Shown: one piece after another, positions 7,725-18,884 of the stretch
How positions within the stretch are numbered: position 1 is the first letter of the stretch
How the letters are laid out: each line of letters opens with the position of its first letter
Origin: Diplonema japonicum
Lineage: Eukaryota; Euglenozoa; Diplonemea; Diplonemida; Diplonemidae
Reading direction: 5' to 3'
Assembly (NCBI GenBank): GCA_964019335.1
Contig: OZ025657.1
Coordinates: 558,001-622,000, forward strand
DNA: 64,000 nt
Program-made: the position numbers and the translations under genes
Notes under the pieces: model-generated
Told to the model about the DNA's origin: nothing
What the model saw: only the letters and a program-made list of their open reading frames with translations
Databases searched by the model: none

Positions 7725-10700
7725 TTACAAGCATTTGTCATTTCGCAGTTGTTGTGTGTCCACGATTCCCTGCCATTGGTTTCTGTTTTGCTTCAGCTGG
7801 TCGAGAACGGGGGACATTGAGGGGAGGAATTTCGTGAGTGTGGAAAACAAAGGCAAGCCAACATTTTGAATAAACAACAACTGCCCCGCCGCAAGCTGTG
7901 ATTTGTTCTGTCTATCGAACATAGGCTTCACGTCAAGCATCGCCTCCTGCTCTTGGGCACCCTGTTTTTTTTCTCTTTTTTCAAAGCCCCAATTCTACAA
8001 ACCTGCCAATCAAACTCCGCAGTAACGTACTGCCCCCAAGCACGGGATATTTCAAACGGTTTGGTGATGTTTGACACATCAGCAGCCTTCAACAGCATTC
8101 CTAGTAGAAGTCGTTTGTGATCTGTGTCCTTTTCATTGTAATGTGCTGATTGTTGAGCAAACGCAGAACTTAGTTCCGCGTGCTTTGCCATGTCGGTACT
8201 AAGGATGGATTCTATAAGCGATTTCCACACTTCCTTTAGTTCCGCCTCTGTACAATTCTGCAATATGTCGCAAGTCTCATCCTGTAAGATGTCAATTGCT
8301 ATGTTGCAATGATGGACTTCAAGCACTGATTTTGAACCCGACGACGCAGACAGCACACCTAATGGCGTTTCAACAGTTAATAAGAACGAATTGTTGAGCC
8401 CCATGTGGTCGAGGTCATGGCACAACCCACTGATAAGAAGTGTCAATATGTCCAATGAAGTGAGGTATCTTTTGACATCATACACTGCAATCCACGTCGC
8501 AAGCGTCTGCATGACATCAAAAGCATGTGTGAAGTTATGGTACGGAACAGACCGGTACTTCGACTGCACGGCACACAGGAACGAGTACAAGGTATCCTCC
8601 TCAATAGAGAAGGTCGACATGACACCCATCGTCTCGAATATTTCACCTGCGAGGCGTACCAGCCTTCTGTGCATCACGTTGTCGTTTATGTTGTACTTGT
8701 GAATGTTGAAGCCCACGCCGAGTAGTGTGTTTGTTTCCTCTGGGGTCAGGTCCATCGCCTTCAACTCTGAGATTCTATTTGCTGGTTTTAGCGTCTTTGT
8801 CATCACCTTTCCTTTCATGTTCGGTTTGCTGGACATTTCAAGCAATGTCTTGGTTTCCAACTCTGCAGCCTTCATGAACTCGAATAGTTGTGCGTTTCGC
8901 AGCGACATTGCAGCGAACTCGGAGAAAACCTGGGTGGAGTGAGATTTTTTTAAAAAAATTCTCTTTTTGAAATACCTGGAGTGTCTTTTCGTCATCGGTG
9001 TTGAAGGCGTCGCTTCCCATCTTGTTCACAAGCTGGGTCACTGCGATGACCTCCTTGCCGAACACCACGGGCATGCAGAGGATGTTGCGTGTTACAAACC
9101 CTGTCTTCTTGTCCACCTCGATGTTGAAGCGCTCGTCTGCATAGGCATCTGGGATGTTTTGAATTTCCCCTGTGCGTGCTACATGCCCTGCTATCCCCTG
9201 CGACATGGTGAATCTGATCTCCCCACCTGTCTGGTTCGCAACTGTGCTGTACAGCTGGTTGTGCTCTTTGTCAACCATGAACAGCGCACAGCGCTCACAC
9301 TTCACAAGGTCCTTCGCCTGTTCCATGATTTGCTTGCAGATCACATCAGTTTGCATGATGTCTAGCTTGTTGAGGTGTGTCACGGTGGCGAGCACTGCTG
9401 TGATCGTGCGCTTCTCCCGCACCATCTGGCTGTGTAGCATGGTGTTCTGGATGCTGATGCCGGCAAAAGTTGAGAACCCTGCAAACGTCTCTTCGTCTTC
9501 TTTCGTGAAGGGCCCCGTGTCCTTGTTCACAAGCTGCGCCACTGCGAGTACGTTGTTGTCGTAGGTGATGGGGGCGCATAGGATGGTGTTTGTTTTGTAC
9601 CCCGTCTGCTTGTCCATCTGCCTGTTGAATCTCTTATCGGCGTAAGCATCGTCGATGTTGCACACGGTGCCTGTTGACGCAACGTGGCCAGCGATGCCAG
9701 ATGTGAAGGGGATGCGCACCTCTTTGCTGTGACCGTCCATGTTCGCAACAAGCTGTGCAGCAGGTTTGTCAACAACGAACAAGGAACACCTGTCCGCGCA
9801 GAGCAGCCTCTTGGCACTGTACATGATGTGGTTACACAACCGCTCCAAGTCCAGTTCCGTTGTGGACAGCGTCCTCACAAGGTCCAGCAGCTCCGCCGAG
9901 TGTGTGTACGACGTGTTGAGGTCCTGGTACAGTAGGGAGTTCTTGATGATGGTGACGACAAACAAGTTCAGCGACCCCAGCAACGATTCATCCTCCACTG
10001 TGAAGTCGATCAGTCCCACGTTCTTCGTGCCGCGCTTGTTGCTGACCTTGATGCAAGCGAAGACCTCCCCCTCGTGTATGATCGGCATCCACATGGAGGT
10101 TCTGATATCATCTTCGACTGCAGGGGACGCTGCGACGACGTCCTTTGGTGTGTACTCGCCCTTTAGGTTGCAATAAATGGCGGTCATGTTCCCGATGCAA
10201 GCGCCTTCTGGGTCACGAGAACAGAGGTCTTTGGTGATAATGGTTTTTTCTTTTTCGACGAGTGGGTTGAGGCTGTTGGTGCAAAGGGAATGCCGATCGA
10301 CGTAGGCAGTCAGCTTGCTGCCGTTGCGGATCCAAAGCACTGTTTTGTCGCAGTTCATCAGCCAGGAGGTTTTCTTGGCGATTGTAACAGCGACCTGCAC
10401 GAGAGAGGTCACAGGAGCGGTTGCGAGCTCAGAGGAGATCCTAAGCAAGTCCTCGATGTTTCCGTCAGACCGCCCGATGGCAGGTGTGGGTGGCGACATA
10501 GAGATAGAGTTTGCCCTCCCAGACCGGTAGAGCTGCCCGAGTGTCGCATCGTCTTCTGATTTGTTGGATTTCAGTGACCGTCTGCGTGGTGACATTTGGG
10601 GTTCCACTAACTGTTCTGAAGGGCTTACCACTGTTATCTTCGAGTAGCTCGCCTTCCGCTCCGGTTGGCACAACGCCATCAGTTTTTTCATTGATTTGTT

Positions 10701-10862
10701 GTACTTTCGTGTGAACGAATTGTCCTTGTGCAGCTCCTTCCCACTCCCCTCCATCATCTTCGCTACGATATCCAAGTAGCTCAGCACATCTTGTTTTATT
10801 TGAGTCGTGAAGTCCGCCCTCCCAGTTACCACGTTGCCTTCTTGCGAGGCGCCGCAACCCAT
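7725..10862 (-). CDS. Three-GAF cyclic nucleotide phosphodiesterase, probably membrane-anchored
   Basis: Exons 8976-10862, 8003-8929 and 7725-7961; the introns of 46 and 41 nt keep frame. 1016 residues. The N-terminus MGCGAS suits N-myristoylation plus palmitoylation. Three GAF modules follow at about residues 130-310, 330-480 and 490-650. The last two carry NKFDE-type motifs (NKDTGPFTKEDEE, NKMGSDAFNTDDE), which mark nucleotide-binding GAFs of the PDE2/5/6/10/11 type. The class I catalytic domain (about 690-1010) has YHNFTHAFDV, HDLDHMGLNNS, AADVSN and the C-terminal SQLAAGQLLFIQNVGLPLF segment. It should hydrolyse cAMP and/or cGMP at a membrane, with allosteric control by cyclic nucleotide. 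The invariant Gln region is present, but substrate choice cannot be read from it. The last exon restores the normal end of the catalytic fold, which supports the splice model. Confidence 0.93.
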
Positions 10863-11200
10863 CCCCCCCCCCTCCCTCCCTCCCTCCCAACGCCTTAGAT
10901 CAGCAGCAGGAACTGCCTATCCTTGTCAGGCGCAGTTCTCCCCCCCCCCCCCCCCCCCCTATTTGTTTGTGATTTTTATTGACGGGTTGAAATCAGTTAA
11001 AGAAAAAAGGAAAAAAAGGAAACGTAACGGCAGAACAAGAAAAAAAAAAAGTCGATGTCACATGGAAATTCCGCGCGAGCCGCAGGCGAAAAAAAAAGAA
11101 GAAAAGAACCTGGTGTGGTTGCTTTTCGCTGGCCACGTAATGAGCAGGGTACACTTATTTTCTCGTTCTTTTTTTCCTCTTTTCTTCTTTCTATAGAGGG

Positions 11201-11231
<31 letters not shown>

Positions 11232-11243
11232 TCGTCCTTTTCC
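10863..11243. other. Intergenic, G/C and A/T homopolymers
   Basis: It holds two C runs on the plus strand (10865-10890 interrupted, and about 10941-10959) and a long T run (about 11201-11228). No gene is visible. Confidence 0.5.
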
Positions 11244-12296
11244 TTAGAGCTTCGAAGCGTTCCCCAGGTTCTGCACGAGCACGTCTCGGAACCTCGGTTT
11301 CCCTTCACGCACCCTCTGCAGGGCGGTGTTCGCGTCTGTCATGGGGAGTTCTGTGATGAGGGCTTCGATGCTGTGCTCGGCAGCGATGGTAAGCATCTCG
11401 TCGTATTCAGCAGGCGACGCCAAGGCAGATCCCACAACACTGAGTCTCTTGAAGAGCAGCTGGAATGGGTTGATCTTCAGCTCCTTCTCAGGGGGGAGGC
11501 CCACCAAGACAAGAACACCATCATTGTCCAGAAGAGACAGGTAAGGTGCCATGGGAAAGGACGCGCTGATGGTGATAAGCAACATGTCAAGAGTCCCCCT
11601 GTTGTTCTTCATCTGCTGTGTGTCCTTGCTGTTGATGAAACTCGTCGCGCCGAGCTTCTTCGCGAACGGTTCCTTGTCCATCGAGGTGGAGATGGCAGTC
11701 ACCTTGCGGCCCATTGCCGCGGCGTACTGGATAGCAAGGTGCCCTAGTCCCCCAACGCCAATAACACCCACCCGCCCGCCTGGTTTAGAGTATCGTTTGA
11801 TGGGTGAGTAAACAGTAGCGCCTGCGCAAAGAAGCGGAGCTGCTGTTGCAGAGGGAAGCTTCTCAGGGATCTTGTATGTCCACCTGCTGTCGACCATCAT
11901 GGCCTCCGCAAAGCCACCGTAGCACTTCTCCTTCGTTTCAGCATGCACACCGTGATATACATCTACAGCCTTACCGCAGTACTGCGTTTCGCCCTTTTTG
12001 CACGACCCGCAGTTCAAGCAGCTGCCCACGTTGGGTCCCACGCCGATCCTGTCCCCTACGGCCATCGTCGCCTTCGGGCCTGCGTTGCGCACAATACCTA
12101 CAATTTCGTGCCCTGGTACCATTGGCCTCCTCTGCGGCATCTTCCAGTCGTTGTCAACAGCATGCACATCCGAGTGGCACACCCCGCAGTGCGTGATGTC
12201 AATCAGCACATCATAGTCGCATAGTCTGCGCGGGCTGTACGTGTATGGCACCACATGCGCCTCGCCCTTCATGCACGCCAGGGACTTGATGGCCAT
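11244..12296 (-). CDS. Zinc-dependent alcohol dehydrogenase (cinnamyl-alcohol/YahK-like)
   Basis: 350 residues from the ATG at 12296 (MAIKSLACM), which follows an AAGACAG acceptor-like site by 9 nt. The upstream frame is low-complexity 5' sequence. Medium-chain dehydrogenase features are the catalytic zinc site CGVCHSDVH with PGHEIVG, the structural zinc four-Cys loop CLNCGSCKKGETQYC, and the Rossmann motif GVIGVGGLGHLAIQ. The motif order fits the CAD/YahK group of NADP(H)-dependent aldehyde reductases rather than class III ADH. It would reduce aldehydes to alcohols in the cytosol; the physiological substrate is unknown. The length is normal and no residue is obviously missing. Confidence 0.92.
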   Translation of the reverse strand: MAIKSLACMKGEAHVVPYTYSPRRLCDYDVLIDITHCGVCHSDVHAVDNDWKMPQRRPMVPGHEIVGIVRNAGPKATMAVGDRIGVGPNVGSCLNCGSCKKGETQYCGKAVDVYHGVHAETKEKCYGGFAEAMMVDSRWTYKIPEKLPSATAAPLLCAGATVYSPIKRYSKPGGRVGVIGVGGLGHLAIQYAAAMGRKVTAISTSMDKEPFAKKLGATSFINSKDTQQMKNNRGTLDMLLITISASFPMAPYLSLLDNDGVLVLVGLPPEKELKINPFQLLFKRLSVVGSALASPAEYDEMLTIAAEHSIEALITELPMTDANTALQRVREGKPRFRDVLVQNLGNASKL

Positions 12297-12527
12297 GTTG
12301 TGTAGCTGTCTTCGAACGTTGATGAGAAATACAGAACAAGGCATGACAAGAAACGAAAAGGGTAACAGATAATGCAAGGAAAGGTACAAAAAAAAAACCC
12401 CCCCAAGGAAAAGAAGAAGGGGGAAATAGGAAAAAAAGGGGGGGGGGAAGGGGAGGAAAAAGAATTTGCCATTCACATTTGCAGGCTCCCCTTCTCTTTC
12501 CATTTATTTACATCTACGCAGGTGGAC

Positions 12528-13690
12528 TCAGGCAGGTATTGTGTCCTGTTTGCTGCCGATGGAAAGGGAGTACCCAGTGGCGGTGTGCATGGTGTCGTAC
12601 TCGAGTGCCTCCCGTTTCCGTTCCATGGCTTGGCCTACCTGTAGTTTTCGGTCTTTGCCAAGGTTGATCATCTGTTCTCTCCTTTGGCGTGCACGGGCTC
12701 TTTCGAGCGCGGTTGCCATGCGCAAGAGGTGCTGTTCCTGGCGTGCTTCAGCCAGCGATTCAAGACGCTCTTGCTTTTTCACTTCTGCTTTTTCAGCGCG
12801 TTGCGTGGCCTGAGTCACCTGCACGTCTCGCAGCACCGTGGGACCCAAGGTCTTCACACTCTGGTTCTCAACGCTGCCCACCTCGTTCAGGAGGTCGCTG
12901 TCAAGCATATTTTGTATCTCCTGCAAACTGCACTGCGTGTCCCAGTCCTTCGCCGCCAAGCTCTGCCTCTTGTTCTGTTCAGCTAGTTTCCTATTGAACT
13001 CCGCAGTCGCCTTGCACGACTCTGCCTTCCTCGCCGCTATGCTCTTCTCGATCTGCCACGCCTTGTGCGTCACCTGCTCCGACCTGTCGTACCCCAGTGC
13101 TTCTACTTGCTTTTCTCTCTGTTTAAAAAAAAAAAGTTTTTTTTTAAATCCTCAGTTTTGTTGAATACCTGTAGTTTTAAGTTTTTCTCGCTGATCTGTT
13201 GCTTGTTCCATGTGTTGTTTTGATGGGCTTGGGCCTTCTTTCTGTTTTTGAGATCGGGGTCTTCGCCTGCGAATTCTTGCAGGGACGATGTGGGGCAGGG
13301 GACGCCCTCCACGCGGGGGAGGGGATCGTTTTTGAGCTGTTTTGGGTTATTGATGTCCCACTCCCTGCGCTGCTCCTTGCCTTGGTGGGTTGCGTAGAAC
13401 TGCATCACCTCGCGTTGCCGTTGCCGCTGTTCCTTGACCTGCTCCTTGTGGAGGAACACAGCGTGCTTGTCGTCCTCCAGGGCCTGTCGTGTGTAGTAGT
13501 CATCCACATCTTTAAGTTTAGAATTAATAGCCTGTTTTTCGCGCACCTGTGCGTCTAGAGCCGCCTTGTCCACAGCAATACCACTCTTCCCTTGCGAGAA
13601 CCTCCTCTTTATCTCTTCATCTGAGATGCGGACTTTGCCAGAAAGCAACGCCTTAGCTTGCGCTTTCGCCACGGCTTCACTGACAGTCAT
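12528..13690 (-). CDS. RIB43A-like flagellar protofilament-ribbon protein
   Basis: Exons 13169-13690 and 12528-13118, with a 50-nt intron containing a poly-A/T stretch; 370 residues. Nearly the whole protein is charged coiled coil (for example KEQVKEQRQRQREVMQFYA). The family-typical central block is present: DPLPRVEGVPCPTSSLQEF, then GEDPDLKNRKKAQ and a run ending WNKQQISEKN. RIB43A proteins line the lumen of doublet microtubules near the partition in axonemes, so this gene indicates a flagellum. The start ATG at 13690 is the first in frame after a poly-A stretch. The length is close to that of animal and algal RIBC proteins. Confidence 0.85.
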
Positions 13691-15247
13691 GCTGACAACA
13701 GTTTTTTTTTTCTTCTTCTTCTTCTCCCGTCGGCTACCCCTGTGGAATGGGGTCTGATTATGCATATGTTAAGAGAGATGCACTGACGAATAAAAAAAAA
13801 AAAAAAAAAAAAAAAGAAGAAGAGAAAGAAAAAAAAAGAGGGTGAAAGTGGGGAAATCTGAGGGGTGAGGGGGGGTTTTTTTTTTAAAAGGGACAGGGAA
13901 AGAAAAAAAGGGGGGGGGGGGGGACAGGGAAAAAAGCACAAAACACAGGCAAAATAAAATAAAAAGAAGCAATAAAAAAGACTAATAACGAGGAGGGCGA
14001 ATAGGAGGGACGGGGAGGGGAAACATGGGACAAGGGAGAAAAGCCCGGCATGGCAATCGGCCTTTCTTTTTTTTTTTTTTCTCTTTCTTTTTTTTTTCTT
14101 CTCAAATCAAAGATGACTAATAAAGGAACACATATCTTGGGATGGGGCGATGAGAAAAAGGAATAACACCAAAAAAGGAAGGCCAGCCAGTGGGTGACCT
14201 CCCACCGCGACCACCACACGTTGCCGCTCCTTTTCTTCTTTTCCTTTTCTCTCTTTTCTTCTAAAAAAAATAAGACTAACCAGTGGCTTCTGCGGTATAC
14301 AGGCAAGGGGAGGGGATGGGCTTGCATGGAGGGAACGGGAGAAAGAGGGGCAAGGGCATGGGAGAATAAGGACGGTTTTCGGGTGTTTTTTTTTTGTTTC
14401 TTCTTTTTCCATGGAGAATAAAAAAGTAATAAAAAACTTTCTTTAGCCCAGACCTACTTGCCCTCATGCTTTTTTTTTTTTTTTTTTTCCAAAGCGAGAC
14501 TCAGAGAAAGAGAGAGAATTAACTCCACAACATAGAAAATAAAGAAGGGGGTGTGTGAATTATTTTTATCTCCCTGTTCTTTTTTTTTTTTTTTTTCCTT
14601 CGTTCTATTTCTTTAAAACTCTCCCCCTTGTTTCTAAAAAAAAAGAGGGGTGAACTTACTACAGGAGATTTCAATAAGAAAAATAAAACAAGAGCAGAGG
14701 GGAAAGGGGGGGGGGGGGGTTACGAGTAAGAATGAGGGGAGAGAGCCTTACTGCATCGGGAGGGAGAGAAGGATAAAGAGGCAGCAACACCCCCCCCTCA
14801 CTTTTTTCCCATGGTTTCTTTCTTGAACCCGTTTCATTAAAAAATAATTGTACCTGATAGGGAAAAAAAAACCAAACACTGTTTCTTCTGCATTTACTTT
14901 TTTTCTCCCCCCTCTCTTTAATCTCCTTTTTTTTTCCACCCCACTACTTTTTTTTTCCCCGCTTTTCTTTTTCTCCTTTCCTTCCTTGATATTCCTCCCT
15001 CCCCTCCCCCACCACATGAAAAAAAGAGAAAAAAAAACAATCACATCTCGGTATCCATCACATCATTTTAAATCCCAACTAAAGGGGATTTGCGTGAGGT
15101 ATTTTTTTTACCCCCCTTCTTTTTTCTCTTTTTTTTCTGTTTTCTAAAAACCCTTCTTTTTTTTTTAAAGTGATGTGCTTATGCATTTCTTTTTTTTTTT
15201 CTTCCGTGCCATCTCCCATCTTTTTTTTTTTTTTAAAATTTTTCTTT
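13691..15247. other. 1.6-kb gene-free, homopolymer-dominated region
   Basis: It has many alternating runs of A, T, G and C (for example A at about 13791-13815, G at 13911-13922, T at 14470-14487 and G at 14707-14718). Open frames here only translate such runs. I see no gene, tRNA or structured RNA. Confidence 0.5.
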
Positions 15248-16560
15248 TTATTTTTTGCCCTCGAGGGAACTCGGCCGTTTTTCGTTGAGCTTATCGAATT
15301 TTTGCGCATCTTTAAAGCCTTGTATGCTCAAGGCACCGCCGCTAGTAGTTTCGGTATTCTGCGACGCTGCTGTACTGAGGCCCTTGAGGACAAGTACAGA
15401 ATCGTTCTGCTCTCTGATGGTCTTGTACATCTTAGCCATTCTGCCCATAGCAACGATCTTAGACCGGAGCTGCTGCCCACGCTCCTTGGTCATGCTTGGC
15501 TGGTCGATGGCCTCCGCATCAGGCACCGCCATGTCCTCATCAACCACATTCCACATAGTGATGAGCATGTCCGTGACCTTCTCTGCCACGAAGGGCATTG
15601 ACCAGCTGAACGCGTTCATGAAATTCGGCAGATAGTAAGGATGCGCCATGGAGTTGAACTGCCTGATGTTCATCAAATTGTTCTGGAACCTGATGATGGC
15701 CGCCTTGTTGTCGTAATTGTCACAATAGTTGGGAGCCGAGAAGATGCAGATCACGGACGGGAAGCCTGTCGGGCTCTTCTTGTACAGCTTGTACCCCTCG
15801 TCCTGCGCCTCATGCGCTCTGATCACCGACAGCAGGTTGTTATGCGCCAGAAACTTACAAACCGCGTTATAGCTGAACACATACGAGCAGCCTCTCAGCT
15901 CGTTGTGAAAGTACAGAACCTCGGGGTTTGTGTCTTCATCCTCGTCCATAGGGTCTGCCCACAACAGATCGCACATGGGCCCCGACCCTGGAGGGTCCCT
16001 GAACCTCGTGATGGAGTTGATGTCGTCGAGGGTTTTAATCTCCGGTGACAGCCCACCGTGCACGCACAGGAACCGGTTGTTCAACACGGCAGCAAGCGGC
16101 AGTGTGGAGAAGCACTCTATGACCTTGTCGTAGACGTGTTGGTTGTACTTGTAAACACACTCCGCTTTGAAGTTGAAGTACGATGTGAGGTGCGCGCACT
16201 CGTGGTTGCCTCGCAGCAAGTAGAAGGTCTTCGGGTGGCAGATCTTCGCCGCCATCAGGTAGAACACAACCTCGCACCCGAAGCATCCTCTGTCCACGTA
16301 GTCACCTAGGAAGAGGTACTGTTGCTCTTTTGGATCTCCGCCGATCTCAAACAACTTACACAGATCGTAGAATTGCCCGTGGATGTCACCGCACACTGTT
16401 AAAGGGTCCTTCAAACGCAGCAGGTTTGGTTCCTTCCTCATCAATGCGCCTGCTTCTGAGACCAGTCGGATCGCGTCCTTTTCGGCTAGCAGGCCCTCCG
16501 CAAGGAAGTGTGCCTTCAAGGCTGGCAGGTTGGGTAGACCGGTGGCCTTGTCCCAGAGCT

Positions 16561-16604
<44 letters not shown>

Positions 16605-16760
16605 TTTTTTGTTTTGGTGGATTAGAAAAAAGGAAAAAAAAAAAGGTCGTACCTCTGCGCTCGGAAGCGGTTCCCAGTTGGGTGATGGGACATCTGGATT
16701 CGCACGCTCTGTGTTGAGCATGTGCTGCACACTGCCCTTCTTCGCAGTCGATGTTGACAT
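15248..16760 (-). CDS. Calcineurin catalytic subunit A (PP2B)
   Basis: Exons 16653-16760 and 15248-16558, separated by a 94-nt intron; 472 residues. PPP signatures are CGDIHGQFYDL, GDYVDRGCFGCE, LRGNHECAHLTSY and SAPNYCDNYDNKAA. After the catalytic core a B-subunit-binding helix is followed by a calmodulin-binding-like stretch (LRSKIVAMGRMAKMYKTIRE, then LVLKGL). A C-terminal autoinhibitory-like segment (FDKLNEKRPSS) comes last. It is a full-length Ca2+/calmodulin-regulated Ser/Thr phosphatase, expected to act with a calcineurin B and calmodulin encoded elsewhere. The N-terminal exon (MSTSTAKKGS to PLPSAE) joins in frame to LWDKATGLPNL. Confidence 0.95.
16562..16602. repeat. 41-nt homopolymer inside the calcineurin intron
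   Basis: An uninterrupted run of 41 T on the plus strand (A in the transcript) ends three bases before the 3' splice site and makes up nearly half of the intron. Confidence 0.9.
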
Positions 16761-17352
16761 TTTATTCTTTTTTTTTGTTTCCCGTTGCTTCACAGCACCC
16801 TACCCCTTCGCGGTGTGTTTTGGTGGCAATTTTAACCAAAAGAATGTTTTTTTTTAAAGTGGGCGAGTTTTAAAAAAAGGGGGGGGGGGAGCATTTAAGG
16901 GTACCTGCGGTATGTGGCAGGACGTCTGAAAGAAAGAGCTTCAAAAAGCTTTTCTTCGGGGGGGTATTTTTTTGTAAATTATTTTTGGTAAATTTTTCTC
17001 TGCTCGAGAGAGAGGCAGAAAACAACGATGCTAAAAAAAAAAAAAAAAATACTAAGAAAAAAAAAAAACAACAAAAAAAAGAAGAAGAGAAAGAAAAAGT
17101 AAAGAAAATAAATTTCTTTGCTCGACAAATTCTCTAGTTATTATCCCCCCCCCCCCCCCGCCAAAAGATTACGGAACAACGGCAGTGTGGCGCACGATGC
17201 TTAGTATCCTGAATTACTTAAAATTCTAGAATGAAAAAAAAAAAAAAAAAAAAAAAAGAGACTCTCTTTATTGGCCGTTCCGCTTTGCGCACGTGTTGTC
17301 AGAGGGGGAAAAAAAAAAGAAGCAGAAGAAGAAGAAAATAAAAGCAGATCTG
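16761..17352. other. Intergenic, homopolymer-rich
   Basis: It contains a C run at about 17144-17159, A runs at about 17034-17048 and 17234-17257, and no supportable gene. Confidence 0.5.
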
Positions 17353-18555
17353 CTAGTTAAGGCCAAGTTTCTTCGCAACGAAGTCGGCATCCTTGTCGCC
17401 ACGCCCGGACAAGTTCACAAGCAGCTTCTTATCAGCAGGTAACTCTGCAGCCAGTTTCATCGCATAGGCAATGGCATGAGCACTCTCAAGTGCGGGGATG
17501 ATACCCTCGGTTCTGGAGAGCACCATGAACGCGTCAAGACACTCCTTGTCAGTGGCAGCTTCATAGGTTGCCCTCCCGATGTCCTTCAAGTGACAGTGCT
17601 GTGGGCCGACACCTGGGTAGTCGAGCCCCGACGCTATGGAGTAGACAGGGAGCGGCTCACCCTTTTCGTTTTGCAGGTTCAGACATTCGAACCCATGAAT
17701 AGCGCCTTTCACGCCATGCGTCATAGTTGCAGCATGCTGGTCTGTGTCAAGACCCAGACCTGCAGGTTCGACACCAATAAGCTTGACGTCTTTATCGTCA
17801 AGGAATGCGGAGAACAGCCCTATGGCATTGCACCCACCACCCACACATGCTATGCACGCGTTGGGGAGGCATTTGTTCATTGTTTGAAACTGTTCCCTTG
17901 CCTCCTTCCCAATGATGGCTTGGAAGTCGCGGACCATTTTCGGGAAGGGGTGGGGCCCCACAACAGACCCAATGGCGTAGAAAGAACTCACAGGATCCTT
18001 TAAATAATCCTCAAAGGCACTGTCGACAGCGTCCTTCAAAGTACGCGTCCCACGCGTGACGCTGATAACCTTGCAGCCCAGGATCTTCATCTTCACCACA
18101 TTAGGGTGTTCCTTCTCCACATCAATCTCGCCCATATGTATCTCACAAGGTAGGCCGACAAGAGCACATGCTGTGGCCAAGGCAACACCATGCTGGCCTG
18201 CTCCTGTCTCGGCGAGAACCTTTTTCTTGTTCATGTACTTTGCAAGAAGTACTTCGCCTATGCAGTGGTTGATCTTGTGGGCACCAGTGTGGTTCAGATC
18301 CTCGCGTTTAAGGTAAATCTGTGCGCCGCCGCACTTTTCAGACAAGCGCTTGGCATGGAAGATCGGACTGGGCCTCCCGATGTACTGGGAGAAGAGCTCC
18401 GCCAACTCGTCCTGGAAATCCTTCCTCACACGGATCTCGTTGTACGCCTTATCAATGTCGTCCATTATCTGTTTCAGTTGCGGGGGGACGACCTGCCCAC
18501 CGTATTCACCGAAGTACCCCTTTTCGTCCGGCATGTCATTGTGGAGAGACGCCAT
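17353..18555 (-). CDS. trpB: Tryptophan synthase beta chain (stand-alone TrpB)
   Basis: 400 residues from the ATG at 18555, which lies 7 nt after a CCTACAG acceptor-like site. The N-terminus [14 protein letters not shown] is classic for TrpB. The PLP lysine sits in [13 protein letters not shown], the catalytic Glu in AETGAGQHG, and the phosphate loop reads VGGGCNAIG, with Cys where Ser is usual. The protein condenses indole with serine to give tryptophan in a PLP-dependent reaction. No TrpA or TrpA-TrpB fusion is present, so it either receives indole from elsewhere or pairs with an unlinked partner. It ends normally at [19 protein letters not shown] bacterial-type origin by transfer is plausible but cannot be tested here. 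Confidence 0.93.
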   Translation of the reverse strand: MASLHNDMPDEKGYFGEYGGQVVPPQLKQIMDDIDKAYNEIRVRKDFQDELAELFSQYIGRPSPIFHAKRLSEKCGGAQIYLKREDLNHTGAHKINHCIGEVLLAKYMNKKKVLAETGAGQHGVALATACALVGLPCEIHMGEIDVEKEHPNVVKMKILGCKVISVTRGTRTLKDAVDSAFEDYLKDPVSSFYAIGSVVGPHPFPKMVRDFQAIIGKEAREQFQTMNKCLPNACIACVGGGCNAIGLFSAFLDDKDVKLIGVEPAGLGLDTDQHAATMTHGVKGAIHGFECLNLQNEKGEPLPVYSIASGLDYPGVGPQHCHLKDIGRATYEAATDKECLDAFMVLSRTEGIIPALESAHAIAYAMKLAAELPADKKLLVNLSGRGDKDADFVAKKLGLN

Positions 18556-18884
18556 TTCAGTCCTGTAGGTTTGCTGCACGTGTACAAATGGGGGTGGCAG
18601 ATGACTAATATCGAAAAATGATGTGAGGAGACCATAAGATATAACAGGAAAGTCACAAGTCCAAATGGCAGGGTAGGAATAAAAAAAAAAAAAAAAGAAT
18701 GTGGGGTAAGTAAAAATGATCGTGTGGGACAAATAAAAAAAAAAGAAAGAAAAGAAGAAGGGAAGAAAAATATTGACCAAAGGAAAATCTGATAAAAAAA
18801 AAAAAAAGAAATGGGAAGGGTGGGAAAACATGATTCTCGCTTTCATTTTTTTTTTTTTTTTTTTTTTTTTTTATGATGCTCATT
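18556..18884. other. Intergenic between HAS1 and trpB
   Basis: A-rich runs (18680-18694, 18795-18806) and a T run at 18847-18872. No further gene is visible. Confidence 0.5.

Noticed and set aside
12297-12503. N-terminal extension of the alcohol dehydrogenase (hydrophobic, Phe/Leu/Pro-rich)
   Set aside because: It translates a T/C-rich 5' stretch; the conserved enzyme starts at the ATG at 12296.
14178-14240. Apparent similarity to 31441-31500 (ACCTCCCACCGC shared)
   Set aside because: Only about a dozen bases match; the flanks differ, so chance in biased sequence is likelier than a repeat family.
13691-15247. Possible genes among the many Phe-, Lys- or Pro-rich frames
   Set aside because: All are translations of homopolymer runs, with no conserved-looking segment and no splice-compatible partner.
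18556-18846. N-terminal extension of TrpB as a targeting peptide
   Set aside because: It is a translated homopolymer region with Phe runs; a splice-acceptor-like site lies 7 nt before the ATG at 18555.
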